Shown here one piece after another: positions 25,351-34,903 of a stretch of DNA of 64,000 nt; position 1 is the first letter of the stretch, and each line of letters opens with the position of its first letter. The notes under the pieces were generated by a model, which ran no database searches, was not told the DNA's origin, and worked only from the letters and a program-made list of their open reading frames with translations. Origin of the DNA: Streptomyces decoyicus (GTDB lineage Bacteria; Actinomycetota; Actinomycetes; Streptomycetales; Streptomycetaceae); contig NZ_CP082301.1 in assembly GCF_019880305.1 (NCBI RefSeq), positions 7,564,001 to 7,628,000 of the forward strand. Reading direction: 5' to 3'. The position numbers were made by a program, and so were the translations under genes.

Positions 25351-25971
25351 ATGGCGAAGTATTTCGACGTGCACCCCGAGAACCCCCAGCGGCGCACCAT
25401 CAGCACGGTGGCCGACAGCATCCGCTCCGGCGCGCTCATCGCGTATCCCACGGACTCCTGTTTCGCGCTGGGATGCCAGCTGGGCAGCCGCGACGGCATC
25501 GGCCGGATCCGGTCGATCCGGAACCTCGACGACCGTCACCACTTCACCCTCATGTGCCAGAACTTTGCTCAGCTCGGGCAGTTCGTGCACATCGACAACG
25601 ACGTCTTCCGTGCGATCAAGGCGGCGACGCCCGGCAGTTACACCTTCATCCTCCCCGCCACCAAGGAGGTGCCGCGCCAGCTGTGGCACCCGAAGAAGAA
25701 GACCGTCGGAGTCCGGATCCCGGACCATGTCGTCACTCAGGCCCTGCTCGCCGAGCTCGGTGAGCCGCTGCTCTCCAGCACCCTGCTGCTGCCGGACGAG
25801 GAGGAGCCGATGACGCAGGGGTGGGAGATCAAGGAACGGCTCGACCACGTGGTGGACGCAGTGATCGACTCGGGCGACTGCGGCACCGAGCCGACCACGG
25901 TGATCGACTTCTCCGGCGGCGACGCCGAGATCGTACGCCGAGGGGCGGGCGACGTCGCGCGATTCGAGTAA
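25351..25971 (+). CDS. yciO: YciO-type Sua5/YrdC family protein
   Basis: A 206-residue protein of the Sua5/YrdC/YciO family. ALIAYPTDSCFALGCQLG, RHHFTLMCQNFAQLGQFVHI, PGSYTFILPATKEVPRQLW and TVGVRIPDHVVTQALL match E. coli YciO rather than TsaC. TsaC makes threonylcarbamoyl-AMP for the t6A tRNA modification; YciO is a paralogue with a less clear or weaker role. The gene is monocistronic and probably housekeeping. Confidence 0.9.
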   Translation: MAKYFDVHPENPQRRTISTVADSIRSGALIAYPTDSCFALGCQLGSRDGIGRIRSIRNLDDRHHFTLMCQNFAQLGQFVHIDNDVFRAIKAATPGSYTFILPATKEVPRQLWHPKKKTVGVRIPDHVVTQALLAELGEPLLSSTLLLPDEEEPMTQGWEIKERLDHVVDAVIDSGDCGTEPTTVIDFSGGDAEIVRRGAGDVARFE

Positions 25972-26056
25972 CCGGACCGAGGGCGTCGTGGCGGCCGCGG
26001 TCGGTCGGTGACCTGGGCATGTCTCCGGTCCGGCACCCTGCCGCGGACGGGCCGGC

Positions 26057-26756
26057 TCAGTCGAAGGTCAGCACGGGCTTGATGGCCCGGCCCGCGGAGG
26101 CCGCCTGCGCGGCCGCCTCGATGTCGGCGAAGCGGAATTCGGTGATGAGCTTCTCGACCGGGAGCTTGCCCTGCCGGTGCAGGCCGATGAGGCGCGGGTT
26201 GAACTCGGCGGGCACCGCGTCACCCTCGATCACTCCCCGGATCCGGATGCCCTTGGTCAGCACGGTCATGATGTCGAACTCGGCCCGCGCCCCGACCCGA
26301 CCAGGGCCAGCGTGCCTTGCTGCCGCAGGGCCGCAAGGGCCTGGGAGACCACGGCCGGCTGCCCCGTGGTGTCAACGGCGTGGTGCGTTCCCCCGCCGGT
26401 GAGATCGCGGACCGCCGTGGCGACATCGCCGACGGCGCTGGGGTCCAGCGCCGCCTTGGCGCCGAGCTCCTCGGCCACGCCCCGGTCTGTACACCGCAGC
26501 CGAGCGGAGCGGCGAGAACCGGGGATAAGTCGGCAAGGATCTTGACGGTGTTGCTCTCGTAGGCGAGCGCGTGGGTGGCGAAGCTGGACTGTCCGAAGAA
26601 GTTGCCGAAGACCTGCGCGCCGGCGCGGGAGAGGCCGGTGCTGCCGTCGGTCCGGGAACCGCTGGCGTTGAGGGTGTTGATGCCCGTCTCGCAGTAGGCG
26701 GAGTGGCCGGACACGCAAATCCAGCCGACCCCGGGGCGATGCCCCAGCCCTGCCAC
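26057..26756 (-). pseudogene. Zinc/NAD-type aryl-alcohol dehydrogenase relic
   Basis: Pieces of one medium-chain alcohol dehydrogenase lie in order in three minus-strand frames. First comes GHSAYCETGINTLNASGSRT through QSSFATHALAYES to SPVLAAPLGCGVQTG. Then EELGAKAALDPSAVGDVATA through HHAVDTTGQPAVVSQALAAL follows in a second frame. Finally TKGIRIRGVIEGDAV through a TFD end is in a third frame at 26057-26269. About 100 N-terminal residues are gone, and so is the GxGxxG part of the NAD fold between the first two pieces. Two frameshifts plus two deletions make it clearly dead. It lies just downstream of the ABC importer operon. Confidence 0.88.
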
Positions 26757-26763
26757 CCCTCAC

Positions 26764-27915
26764 TCACCCGCCCCAGATCTTCGAGTACGCCGCGCGATAG
26801 CCGGGCGGATCCCAGGTCGTGGCCCCGCGGCTGTTGGCTGCCGTGGAGAGGTGTACGGGGGCGATGTATCCGCTGGCGGGTTCGCCGGAGAAGGCGCGGT
26901 TGAATTCGTCGAGGATCTGCCAGCCCTGCTGCGAGAAGGGCTCGGGGACGGTGGCCGCCTGGAACTGTCTGCTGTTGATGCGTTGGAAGGCGGAGGGGTC
27001 GCCGTCGCCCGCGCCGATGTTGAAGGGGGCGGCGCCGCCCTTTTTGCGGGCCGCGCGCAGGGCGGGGGCGGCGTCGGCGAAGTACACGTCGTTGATGGCT
27101 ACGGAGTGGGTCCAGCCGTCCCGGAAGCGGGAGAGGAGGGAGGAGACCTCCTGTGGGGTGCGGCTGCTGGTGTCCGAGATCGGGATGTTCTCCTCCGCCA
27201 GCAGTCGCACGCCGGAGCAGGCGGCAAGTCCCTTCTTGATCAGTTCGGACTTGTGGCGGGCGAACGGGATCGAGGCATCGGTGAACACGACGACTCCGGC
27301 ATGGCCGCGGGAGTGCGCGATGACCCAGTCCGCGCTGATCTTCGCCACGTCCTGGACCTTGGTGGTGATGTTGCTGAAGAGCTCGGGGTCCTTGCTCGGG
27401 CCGGGGGTGTCGACCGCATGCCAGCCGATGAGCGGGAGGTGCTCCGCCCGGGCCTTGGCGACCTGTTGCGACGTCAGACGCGGGTCGAAGCCGCCGATGA
27501 CGATGCCCGAGGGACGCAGGGTGAGGGCCTGGCTGAAGGCTGCTTGGATCCCGGCGGGGGTGCCCTGACCGTCGATCACCCGGACGTTCCAGCCGATGGC
27601 CTTCGCGGCTTCCCGCACACCCTTCGCGGCGCCCGCGACGCCGGGGTTGGTCATGGTCTGCGCGACATAGACGATCCTTTTGCCGGAAACCGCCGCGGGG
27701 CCGGTGGTGGGACCGTCCCAGGTGGTGCGCATCTGCTGGGCCCGACGAACGGCCGTCCGGGCCTTGGCCAGGACGGTGGGACACCCCGCCCGTGCCGGTC
27801 CTGGCGAGGAGGCCCCGGCGCCGGACGAGGCGCCGCGCTCGCAGCCGGCGACGAGCGTGGCCGCCATCGCGAGGACGACTGCGCCGGCCAGGGCGGTCGT
27901 GCGGTGCGCGTACAC
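26764..27915 (-). CDS. ABC importer substrate-binding lipoprotein (sugar type)
   Basis: A 383-residue Peripla_BP_4-type binding protein. A signal peptide with lipobox LVAGC gives a lipidated Cys25. IVYVAQTMTNPGVAGAAKGV, WNVRVIDGQGTPAGIQAAF, GIVIGGFDPRL and HSVAINDVYFADAAPALRAA are the usual ligand-contacting strands. It starts at GTG 27915 with GAGGAG six bases upstream. It delivers a small solute to the permease at 27960 and ATPase at 28997, encoded directly upstream in the same operon. The ligand is unknown; this class binds simple sugars and related compounds. Confidence 0.92.
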   Translation of the reverse strand: MYAHRTTALAGAVVLAMAATLVAGCERGASSGAGASSPGPARAGCPTVLAKARTAVRRAQQMRTTWDGPTTGPAAVSGKRIVYVAQTMTNPGVAGAAKGVREAAKAIGWNVRVIDGQGTPAGIQAAFSQALTLRPSGIVIGGFDPRLTSQQVAKARAEHLPLIGWHAVDTPGPSKDPELFSNITTKVQDVAKISADWVIAHSRGHAGVVVFTDASIPFARHKSELIKKGLAACSGVRLLAEENIPISDTSSRTPQEVSSLLSRFRDGWTHSVAINDVYFADAAPALRAARKKGGAAPFNIGAGDGDPSAFQRINSRQFQAATVPEPFSQQGWQILDEFNRAFSGEPASGYIAPVHLSTAANSRGATTWDPPGYRAAYSKIWGG

Positions 27916-27959
27916 GGGCACTCCTCGCGGAGGGACGGCACGGTGGTGACGGCCGAAGG

Positions 27960-29000
27960 TCACGACGTCACGCGCGGCCGGTCGTGGCGGGTTCGGGGAG
28001 GGGCCGTCCGCCGTTGGCGCAGCTGTCGGCGGGCCGCATAACCGGCCATGCCGACGGCGATGAGCAAAGTGGCGCCGTTGAACAGCGGGGTGACCCAGAA
28101 CTGGGCGCCGAGCTGGCCGATACCGGCGAGGCCGACGGCGAGAATGACGACGGCGACCAGGGTTCCCAGGGCGTTGGCACGGCCGGGTCTGATCGCGGTG
28201 GAGCCGAGCAGCGCCCCGACGAAGGCGGGCAGCAGATAGTCCAGGCCGACGCTGGGGTTGCCGATGCGCTGCTGCGCGGCGAGCAGGACCCCGGCGATGC
28301 CGACGATCAGACCCGAGCCGGTGAAGGCGTAGATCACGTAGCGCCGGGTGGGGATGCCCACCAGCTCGGCGGCGCGGGGGTTGGAGCCGATGACGTACAG
28401 ATAGCGGCCGAGCGGCAGGCGCTCCAGGAGCAGCCACAGGACGGCGGTCAGCGCGAGGACGTAGAAGGCGGAGACCGGCAGGCCGAGGAACCGCGAGTCG
28501 TAGAGATCGGTGAAGGCGGCCGGCAGGCCCTGCGGGCCGGGGACGATCCGGGCCCCGTTGGTGATCCAGCCGGTGAGGGCGTACAGGATGCTGCCGGTGC
28601 CGAGCGTGGCGATAAAGGAGTTGATCCTCGCGAATTCGACGAGGACGCCGTTGACGACGCCGACGACCGCCCCGCCGAGGACCACCACGAGGCACGCAAG
28701 GGGCCAGGGCCAGGCTGCGTCGGCGAGGAGATGCATCGTCATGACGTGTGCGAGGCCGAGACCGTAGCCGATGGACAGGTCGAACTTGGCGGTGACGATG
28801 GGGATCATGGCGCCGAGCGCGAGGACGGCGGGGATCGAATGGTTGGACAGGATCTCGGAGATGTTGTCCAGGGTGGGAAAGGTGTCCGGCAGCGCCAGGG
28901 AGAAGGCCAGGAACAGCAGAGCGGTGAGGACCAAGAGGCCGTAGGCGCCGAGGAGATGTCCGAACCGGCGGCTCAGCGGGGGCCGGGGAGAGGGGGTCAT
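27960..29000 (-). CDS. ABC importer permease (RbsC type)
   Basis: A 346-residue membrane protein with about nine hydrophobic segments. IVTAKFDLSIGYGLGLAHV, INSFIATLGTGSILYALTG and GRYLYVIGSNPRAAELVGIP are signatures of the BPD_transp_2 family (ribose/xylose-type permeases). The ATG at 29000 overlaps the stop of the ATPase gene (ATGA), so translation is coupled. It forms the transmembrane channel of the importer. Confidence 0.93.
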   Translation of the reverse strand: MTPSPRPPLSRRFGHLLGAYGLLVLTALLFLAFSLALPDTFPTLDNISEILSNHSIPAVLALGAMIPIVTAKFDLSIGYGLGLAHVMTMHLLADAAWPWPLACLVVVLGGAVVGVVNGVLVEFARINSFIATLGTGSILYALTGWITNGARIVPGPQGLPAAFTDLYDSRFLGLPVSAFYVLALTAVLWLLLERLPLGRYLYVIGSNPRAAELVGIPTRRYVIYAFTGSGLIVGIAGVLLAAQQRIGNPSVGLDYLLPAFVGALLGSTAIRPGRANALGTLVAVVILAVGLAGIGQLGAQFWVTPLFNGATLLIAVGMAGYAARRQLRQRRTAPPRTRHDRPRVTS

Positions 29001-30529
29001 GGTCTCCTCGTCCAGGTGAGCGGGGGCATCGCCGAGGAGGCACGGGCGAGTTCGGTGACCGTGAGGGCCTTGCCGCTCAGCTCCACCGTCACCGCCCCGC
29101 GGACGAACACCAGGGCGCGGTGGCACACCTGGGCGACCTCCTCGAAGTCGGTGGAGAGGAGCACAACCGCGAGGCCCTCGGTCAGGGCATCCCGGAGCAG
29201 GAGGTAGAGCGCCGTCTTGGCGCCGACGTCCACCCCGGCGGTCGGCTCCTCGAGGATCAGCAGGTGCCGGCTCGTCCTGAGCCACCGGCCGACCATGACC
29301 TTCTGCTGGTTTCCCCCGGACAGAGTGGCGATCGGCGCCTCGGTGTCCTTGGGGGACACCGAGAACCGCTCGATCAGGGCAGCGGTTTCGGTGCGCTCGT
29401 GCCGAGGGCGCAGCGGGTGCCAGGACGGCACACCGTCCGCCCGGGGATTGGCGAGGAAGTTCTCCCGTACCGTCAGTTCGGCGGCACAGCCCTCTTCCTG
29501 ACGGTTGCTGGTCACGAAGCCGACGCCGGAGTCGACAGCGGCCGTGACCGTGCGCGGTGCATACGGCCGTCCGTCGAGCACGGCCCGGCCGCCGAGGAGG
29601 TGCCGGGCCCCGGCCAGGGCCCGGCCCAGTTCCATGTGCCCGGCGCCGGTGAGGCCCACCATGCCGAGGATCTCACCGCGGCGCAGTTCCAGGCTGACCG
29701 GCGCGGTGTTCTCGGTCCGTACGCGGTCGAGACTGAGCACGGGCGGGCCCGTGGCGGGGGCGAACCGGTAGCCGCCCGGTTCGTGCCCCACGATGTCGCG
29801 CACCAGCCGGGCGGCGGTGTAGCCGGCGAGCGGGCCCTGGCTGATGAGGCGGCCGTCACGCAGCACGGCGAAGGCATCGGCGACCCTGTACACCTCGTCG
29901 ATCCGGTGGGTGACATGGACGAGGGCGTGTCCTTGGTCGCGCAGGGTGTGCAGGACGTCGAACAGCCGGGCGCAGTCCGCTGCCGGGAGGCTGGCCGTCG
30001 GCTCGTCGAGGACGATGAGTGCGGCCTGTGTGGACAGCGCGCGGGCGATGGCCACCAGGGAGCGTTCGGCCCGCGGGAGGTCGGCGACGGGCGTGCCCGG
30101 GTCGAGATGCGCGGCGACGAGGTCCAGGGCCGCGGCCCCTTGCCTACGGGTCCGGCGCCAGGACAGCAGCCCCGCGCGGCGCGGATAGCCCGCCCCCAGG
30201 GCGATGTTCTCGGCGGTCATCCACTCGACCAGCCCCAGGTCCTGATGGATGAAGGACATGGCGCGGGCGGCCGCATCGGTGCCGAGCGGGTGGCCGGCGA
30301 CGGTCACCTCGCCCTCGTCCGCGTGGTGGACGCCCGCGAGCACCTTGATGAGGGTGGACTTCCCGGCACCGTTGGGACCGAGCAGGGCGAGGATGCGGCC
30401 GGAGGGGATGTCGAGGTCGACCGCGTCCAGCGCGAGGGTTCCGCCGAACCGCTTGCTGAGGCCGCGTACGCGGACGAGAGGCTCTGCGGCACGGCGCGGG
30501 GGAGGGGTGCTGTCAGGAGCGTCATGCAC
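28997..30529 (-). CDS. ABC importer ATPase with two nucleotide-binding domains (RbsA type)
   Basis: A 510-residue fused double ATPase. The first domain has Walker A GPNGAGKST and Walker B IVLDEPTAS, but its signature region reads LPRAERSLVAIARAL in place of LSGGQ. The second domain has the usual degenerate Walker A (GLTGAGHMELG), a good LSGGNQQKVMVGRWL and ILEEPTAGVDVGAKT. This asymmetry is normal in the sugar ABC class. It starts at GTG 30529, with GGAGAAG five bases upstream. First gene of the ATPase-permease-binding-protein operon. Confidence 0.92.
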   Translation of the reverse strand: MHDAPDSTPPPRRAAEPLVRVRGLSKRFGGTLALDAVDLDIPSGRILALLGPNGAGKSTLIKVLAGVHHADEGEVTVAGHPLGTDAAARAMSFIHQDLGLVEWMTAENIALGAGYPRRAGLLSWRRTRRQGAAALDLVAAHLDPGTPVADLPRAERSLVAIARALSTQAALIVLDEPTASLPAADCARLFDVLHTLRDQGHALVHVTHRIDEVYRVADAFAVLRDGRLISQGPLAGYTAARLVRDIVGHEPGGYRFAPATGPPVLSLDRVRTENTAPVSLELRRGEILGMVGLTGAGHMELGRALAGARHLLGGRAVLDGRPYAPRTVTAAVDSGVGFVTSNRQEEGCAAELTVRENFLANPRADGVPSWHPLRPRHERTETAALIERFSVSPKDTEAPIATLSGGNQQKVMVGRWLRTSRHLLILEEPTAGVDVGAKTALYLLLRDALTEGLAVVLLSTDFEEVAQVCHRALVFVRGAVTVELSGKALTVTELARASSAMPPLTWTRRP

Positions 30530-30703
30530 AGACTTCTCCGGGGGTCGGCCTCTTGGTCCTTCTGGGGGCTTCCCGACTGACGGGGCAGTGCCGCGGGGCG
30601 CTTCGCGGTGGTGGGAGCGGCGCGTCGGCGGTGCACCATCCGGACCGGTTACCGCCATTCCGTCATGGTACGGCCCGCTTCGGGCTGGAGGTCGGATGGA
30701 CCG

Positions 30704-33547
30704 TCAGAGCGCGGGAATGTCGTCGAAATACGCTGCGGCGGCGTCGGCCTTGCCCGCGGGCGCTTCCAGCGCGCACTCGGCCCAGATGACCTTGCCGCCG
30801 GCGGTGTAGCGGGTGCCCCAGGCCTGCGCGAGTTGGGCGACGAGGAACAGGCCGCGGCCGCCCTCGTCGGTGCTGGCCGCGTGGCGCAGATGCGGGGCGG
30901 TGCTGCCGGCGTCGGAGACCTCGCAGACCAGTGTGCGGTCGTGGAGCAGACGTACCTGGATGGGCTCGGTGCCGTAGCGGATGGCGTTGGTGACCAGTTC
31001 GCTGAGCAGGAGCTCGGTGGCGAAGACGACCTCGTGCAGGCCCCATTCGGCCAGTTGGCGCGTCACGGCGGCACGGATGCCGGAGACGAGCGACGGGTCG
31101 GCGGGCAGGTCCCAGCTGGCGCTCCGGTGCGGGGGCAGGGCGTGGGTGCGGGCGACGAGCAAGGCGATGTCGTCGGCGGGGTGCTGGGGCACCACGGCCC
31201 GGACCACGGCCTCGCAGGTGTCCTCGGGCGGGCGGGTCGGGTGGGCCAGGGCGTGCCGGAGCTGGTCGAGGGACGTATCGACATCGCGGTGGCGGTCCTC
31301 GATGAGGCCGTTGGTGTAGAGGACGAGCTGGCTGCCTTCGGGGAGCGTGAATTCGGCGGTTTCGAAGGGGAGACCGCCCAGGCCCAGCGGCGGGCCGGCG
31401 GGGAGGTCGGGGAAGGTGACGGTGCCGTCGGGGTGGACCAGTGCGGGCGGCGGATGGCCGGACCGGGCCATCACGCACTGCTGCGACGTGGGGTCGTAGA
31501 TGGCGTACAGGCAGGTGGCGCCGATGATGCCGGTGCTGTCGGCGGAGGGTTCCTCGCCGCCCTCGTCCCGGTCGAGGCGCCCCACGAGATTGTCGAGATG
31601 GGTGAGGACCTCGTCCGGACCGAGGTCGAGTTCGGCGAAGTTGCGCGCGGCGGTGCGCAGCCGGCCCATGGTGGCGGCGGCGTGCAGCCCATGGCCGACG
31701 ACATCCCCGACGACGAGGGCGACGCGGGTGCTGGAGAGGGGAATGACATCGAACCAGTCGCCCCCGACTCCGGATTCGGCAGGCATATAGCGGTAGGCGA
31801 CCTCGACGGCGCTCTGTTCGGGGAAGCTCTGCGGCAGCAGGCTGTGCTGGAGCGCAAGGACCATGGTGTGTTCGCGGGTGAACCGGCGGGCGTTGTCGAT
31901 GCAGATGGCGGCGCGGGTGGCGAGTTCCTGGGCCAGCGAACGGTCGTCGTCCCCGAAGGGGGCGGGGTCCTGCGCACGGTAGAAGCTCGCGGTGCCCAGG
32001 GCGATCCCGCGGGCCAGCAGGGGGACCGCGATGAGCGAGTGGATGTGGTGGCCGAGGAGGCGTTCGGCGTGTGCGGGGTCCTGGGCGATCCAGCCGCCGG
32101 CCGCCCGCAGGTCGGGCTCCAGCACGGGCTGCCGGTCGGCCAGACAACGGAGCTGGGGTGTGGACGGGCGGAGATCGACCCGCTCACCGGCAGGGTAGAA
32201 GGGGCAGTCGTCGCGGATGCCGTGGACCACCGTGCGGTAGAGGCCGGTGCGGGGGTCGGTCGGCTCCTCACCGCGCAGCACTGCCTCGGGAAGGTCGATG
32301 GTGACGTAGTCGGCCAGGAGCGGTACGGCGATCTCCGCGAGCTCCCGGGCGGTACGGCTCACGTCCAGGGTGGTGCCGATGCGGGTGCTGGCCTCGGACA
32401 GCAGCTCCAGGCGGAGCCGGGCCGCCACGGCGTAGGAGCCCACTCCTGGTTCGCCGATCAGCACCAGCCCGCTGGTCGCACTGCCGGCGGTACGTTCGGC
32501 GACGCCTGGCGGGCGGACCGTCGTGGCCGGCCGGTCCGGTTCGGTGCCGGGAAGGTGTCCGGGCGCCGGGGCGGCGGGGGCGAGGACCGGCGGGGCCAGG
32601 GGGCCGGGTGAGGTGCCGGCTTCGGTGAGGACGGTGCGGTGTTGATGCGGTGCGGGGAGCACCGCCTCGATGACGACACCCTCCACCCCGGAGGGGCTGG
32701 TCACCGGGCGGCTCAGCAGGGTGACCCGCCGGCCGCCGGGCAGCAGGACGTCGACGGCGGCTCGCTGGGCCGCGGAGATCAGGTCGGTGGCCCGCTCCTT
32801 GAGGATCATCTCGTCACGCCAGTCCAGCCCGCTCCCGGCCGGCTCGCCCAGTTGCCCGTTGCCCGGCGTATCGCCGGTCGGTGCGCGGTTCCTGGCGTCG
32901 AGGTACGCCTGGAGCAGGGCGCGCTCCCGCGTCGAACTCTGCTCCAGCAGCCGTCGTTCGATGGCGCCGGCGGCCTTGCTGATCACGATGTTCAGGGCCG
33001 CATCCGCATCGGTGGGCGGATAACCGAAGCAGAGAACGCCTTCTATGCGCCCGCTGAGCGGGTCCCGGACGGGAATTGCCGCACACGCATTGGACTGGGA
33101 GCGTTCGGCGAAATGCTCGGCGCCGTAGACGTTGATCAGCTGCCGTTCCGCGAGCGCCAGACCGATTCCGTTGGTGCCCCCGAACTCCTCGGCGAACACG
33201 AAGCCCGGGACGCTCTGGATCGCGGCCAGATGCCTGACCTGGGAGGTTTCGCCGAAACGGCGTTGCAGCACGGCGCCGCGTCCATCGGCGAGGGACACAT
33301 TCATGTTTCTGCCCGCGAACCTGTACTGAAGTCGGTCCAGTACGGGTGTGGCGGCGCGGACGAGCCGCCCGTCCAGATCGAGATCCTCGTAGTAGGGAAG
33401 CTCGCAGCCTTCCGGTGAGAGCCCCAGGGACCGGGAACGCTGCCAGGAATTCAGGATCGGGTTCCGCACGGTTCCCTCGACCGCCCCACCCCGGAGGAAC
33501 TGCTCTCGGGCGCGCGCGGGACCGATGTCCTCTCCCACGAGGCCCAT
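30704..33547 (-). CDS. GAF - SpoIIE phosphatase - HATPase signalling protein
   Basis: A protein of about 947 residues. An N-terminal GAF region (about 36-200), beginning SWQRSRSLGLSPEGC, resembles the sensor part of AcoR-type activators. A second GAF lies at about 390-550. A PP2C/SpoIIE domain (about 570-755) has GGDWFDVIPLSSTRVALVVGDVVGHG with the metal-binding Asp residues. A C-terminal HATPase_c domain has ELVTNAIRYG (about 850) and DEGGRGLFLV (about 895). Such proteins combine anti-sigma-factor kinase and anti-anti-sigma phosphatase modules, so they likely tune a SigB/SigF-type stress sigma factor. The start is uncertain: ATGs at 33547, 33553 and 33571 are in frame. Confidence 0.9.
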   Translation of the reverse strand: MGLVGEDIGPARAREQFLRGGAVEGTVRNPILNSWQRSRSLGLSPEGCELPYYEDLDLDGRLVRAATPVLDRLQYRFAGRNMNVSLADGRGAVLQRRFGETSQVRHLAAIQSVPGFVFAEEFGGTNGIGLALAERQLINVYGAEHFAERSQSNACAAIPVRDPLSGRIEGVLCFGYPPTDADAALNIVISKAAGAIERRLLEQSSTRERALLQAYLDARNRAPTGDTPGNGQLGEPAGSGLDWRDEMILKERATDLISAAQRAAVDVLLPGGRRVTLLSRPVTSPSGVEGVVIEAVLPAPHQHRTVLTEAGTSPGPLAPPVLAPAAPAPGHLPGTEPDRPATTVRPPGVAERTAGSATSGLVLIGEPGVGSYAVAARLRLELLSEASTRIGTTLDVSRTARELAEIAVPLLADYVTIDLPEAVLRGEEPTDPRTGLYRTVVHGIRDDCPFYPAGERVDLRPSTPQLRCLADRQPVLEPDLRAAGGWIAQDPAHAERLLGHHIHSLIAVPLLARGIALGTASFYRAQDPAPFGDDDRSLAQELATRAAICIDNARRFTREHTMVLALQHSLLPQSFPEQSAVEVAYRYMPAESGVGGDWFDVIPLSSTRVALVVGDVVGHGLHAAATMGRLRTAARNFAELDLGPDEVLTHLDNLVGRLDRDEGGEEPSADSTGIIGATCLYAIYDPTSQQCVMARSGHPPPALVHPDGTVTFPDLPAGPPLGLGGLPFETAEFTLPEGSQLVLYTNGLIEDRHRDVDTSLDQLRHALAHPTRPPEDTCEAVVRAVVPQHPADDIALLVARTHALPPHRSASWDLPADPSLVSGIRAAVTRQLAEWGLHEVVFATELLLSELVTNAIRYGTEPIQVRLLHDRTLVCEVSDAGSTAPHLRHAASTDEGGRGLFLVAQLAQAWGTRYTAGGKVIWAECALEAPAGKADAAAAYFDDIPAL

Positions 33548-33634
33548 CCCCATCACTTCCCGCATCGGCACGTGCCGCCATGGCCACCCGTACGTCGGAG
33601 CAGCCGCATCATGCGCTCCAATTGTAGATCTTTA

Positions 33635-33662
33635 TACATATAACGGACGAGGGTCTTGTCAC
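33635..33662 (-). promoter_or_regulatory. Candidate promoter of the GAF-SpoIIE gene
   Basis: On the minus strand GTGACA (plus positions 33657-33662) is followed 16 bases on by TATGTA (33635-33640) inside an AT-rich island that is unusual here. It lies about 90 bp before the likely start codon. Confidence 0.4.
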
Positions 33663-33748
33663 TCCTTGGGCTGCGGAGGCCATCGGCCGTTACACGCGGT
33701 CATGACCGGAAACGGCGCGACCCGGCCGTCGGCCGGCCGGCCTCGCCG

Positions 33749-34717
33749 TCACAGCACCGCGACCGGGTTGACGGGTGAGCCCGTGCCGCCCGGGATGTTC
33801 AGCGGGGCCACCACGAGGAGGAACTCATAGCGGCCCGCCACCGCGCCGGCGGCGGACAGCGCTTCGAGGTCGAGGTTGTCCAGGAGCGGCACTCCCATCG
33901 CGGCGAGGGCGAGCGCGTGGACCGGAGAATGCACCCCCTCGACCGGTGAGGGCCGTACGTCGCTGTCGCCGTCGCCGCCGAGCAGGGCGATCCCCCGCTC
34001 GGCCAGCAGGGGCACGGCGTCCACGTGAAAGCCCGCGCTCGCCGTACCGGGGTCCCAGGCGCCCTCCTCCCGGCGGCGGCGGACGCTGCCGGACCGCAGC
34101 AGCACCGCGTCGCCCTCGCCGATCGTCACGCCGAGTGCCCGCTCCGCGGACACGATGTCCCCGGCGTGCACAGCCCGCCCCGGCTCCAGCCAGGGGCACC
34201 CCAGCACGGTGGGCAGGTCGAGCAGCACCCCTCTGGTCACGAGGGGGCCCAGTGCCGATACGGCACCGAAGCGGGCCCCTCCGGCATCGACGTACTCGCG
34301 CGCCGCGCGGCCGCCGTAGAGCTGTCCCCGGTAGGCGGCATGGGCCAGGGCGTCCAGGTGGCTGGTCGCTTTGCCGTGGTAGTCGACGGCGATGAAGTCC
34401 TTGTGCGTGGAGGGTTCCGGAGCCTCCACGTCCCCCAGGTCGGACATGTAGTGCAAGGCCGGCTTGCTGTTGTCCGGGCCCGCTGCCGTGTTCCACGGGC
34501 GCGCCAGGGGGACGACCGTTCCGGACCGGGCCAGGGCGGTGGCCCGCCGTACGTGGTCCGGTGTCACCCGGTTCCAGGCGCCGCGGTCGGCGGGCGTCCA
34601 GCGGCCCCACGTACGGACCGCCGCGAACAGTGCGTCGAACTCCTGGCGGGAGACGGCGGGCCCGTTCCCCGCCCCGGCCGATGGGGAAGTCGGTGCCTCA
34701 CCGGGGTTGCCGGTCAT
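33749..34717 (-). CDS. Cyclase-family (kynurenine formamidase-like) metal hydrolase
   Basis: A 322-residue protein of the cyclase family PF04199. The metal-binding motif appears as HGKATSHLDALAH, a variant of the canonical HGGTHxDxxxH. RGVLLDLPTVLGCPWLEPG, VTIGEGDAVLLRSGSV and PSPVEGVHSPVHALALAAMG follow in family order. Members hydrolyse amide or ester bonds, for example N-formylkynurenine or isatin; some are polyketide cyclases. The substrate is not evident. ATG 34717 is preceded by GGAG. It may be regulated by the MarR gene upstream. Confidence 0.88.
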   Translation of the reverse strand: MTGNPGEAPTSPSAGAGNGPAVSRQEFDALFAAVRTWGRWTPADRGAWNRVTPDHVRRATALARSGTVVPLARPWNTAAGPDNSKPALHYMSDLGDVEAPEPSTHKDFIAVDYHGKATSHLDALAHAAYRGQLYGGRAAREYVDAGGARFGAVSALGPLVTRGVLLDLPTVLGCPWLEPGRAVHAGDIVSAERALGVTIGEGDAVLLRSGSVRRRREEGAWDPGTASAGFHVDAVPLLAERGIALLGGDGDSDVRPSPVEGVHSPVHALALAAMGVPLLDNLDLEALSAAGAVAGRYEFLLVVAPLNIPGGTGSPVNPVAVL

Positions 34718-34903
34718 CTGCTCAGCGCTCCAAGGGGGACGGGCCACCCCTGCTGCGAGGTGTCACGCCCCGTCCGGTCGGCTGAGTATCGCGCGTCCTC
34801 GCCCTTGCGCGAGGACGCCACTCGGCCCGGCCCGCCCTCGCACACCCGGGCGGCCGACGTCGCGGCTCCTGCACCCACGTCGGCCGACCCGGGAGGGCGA
34901 GCC

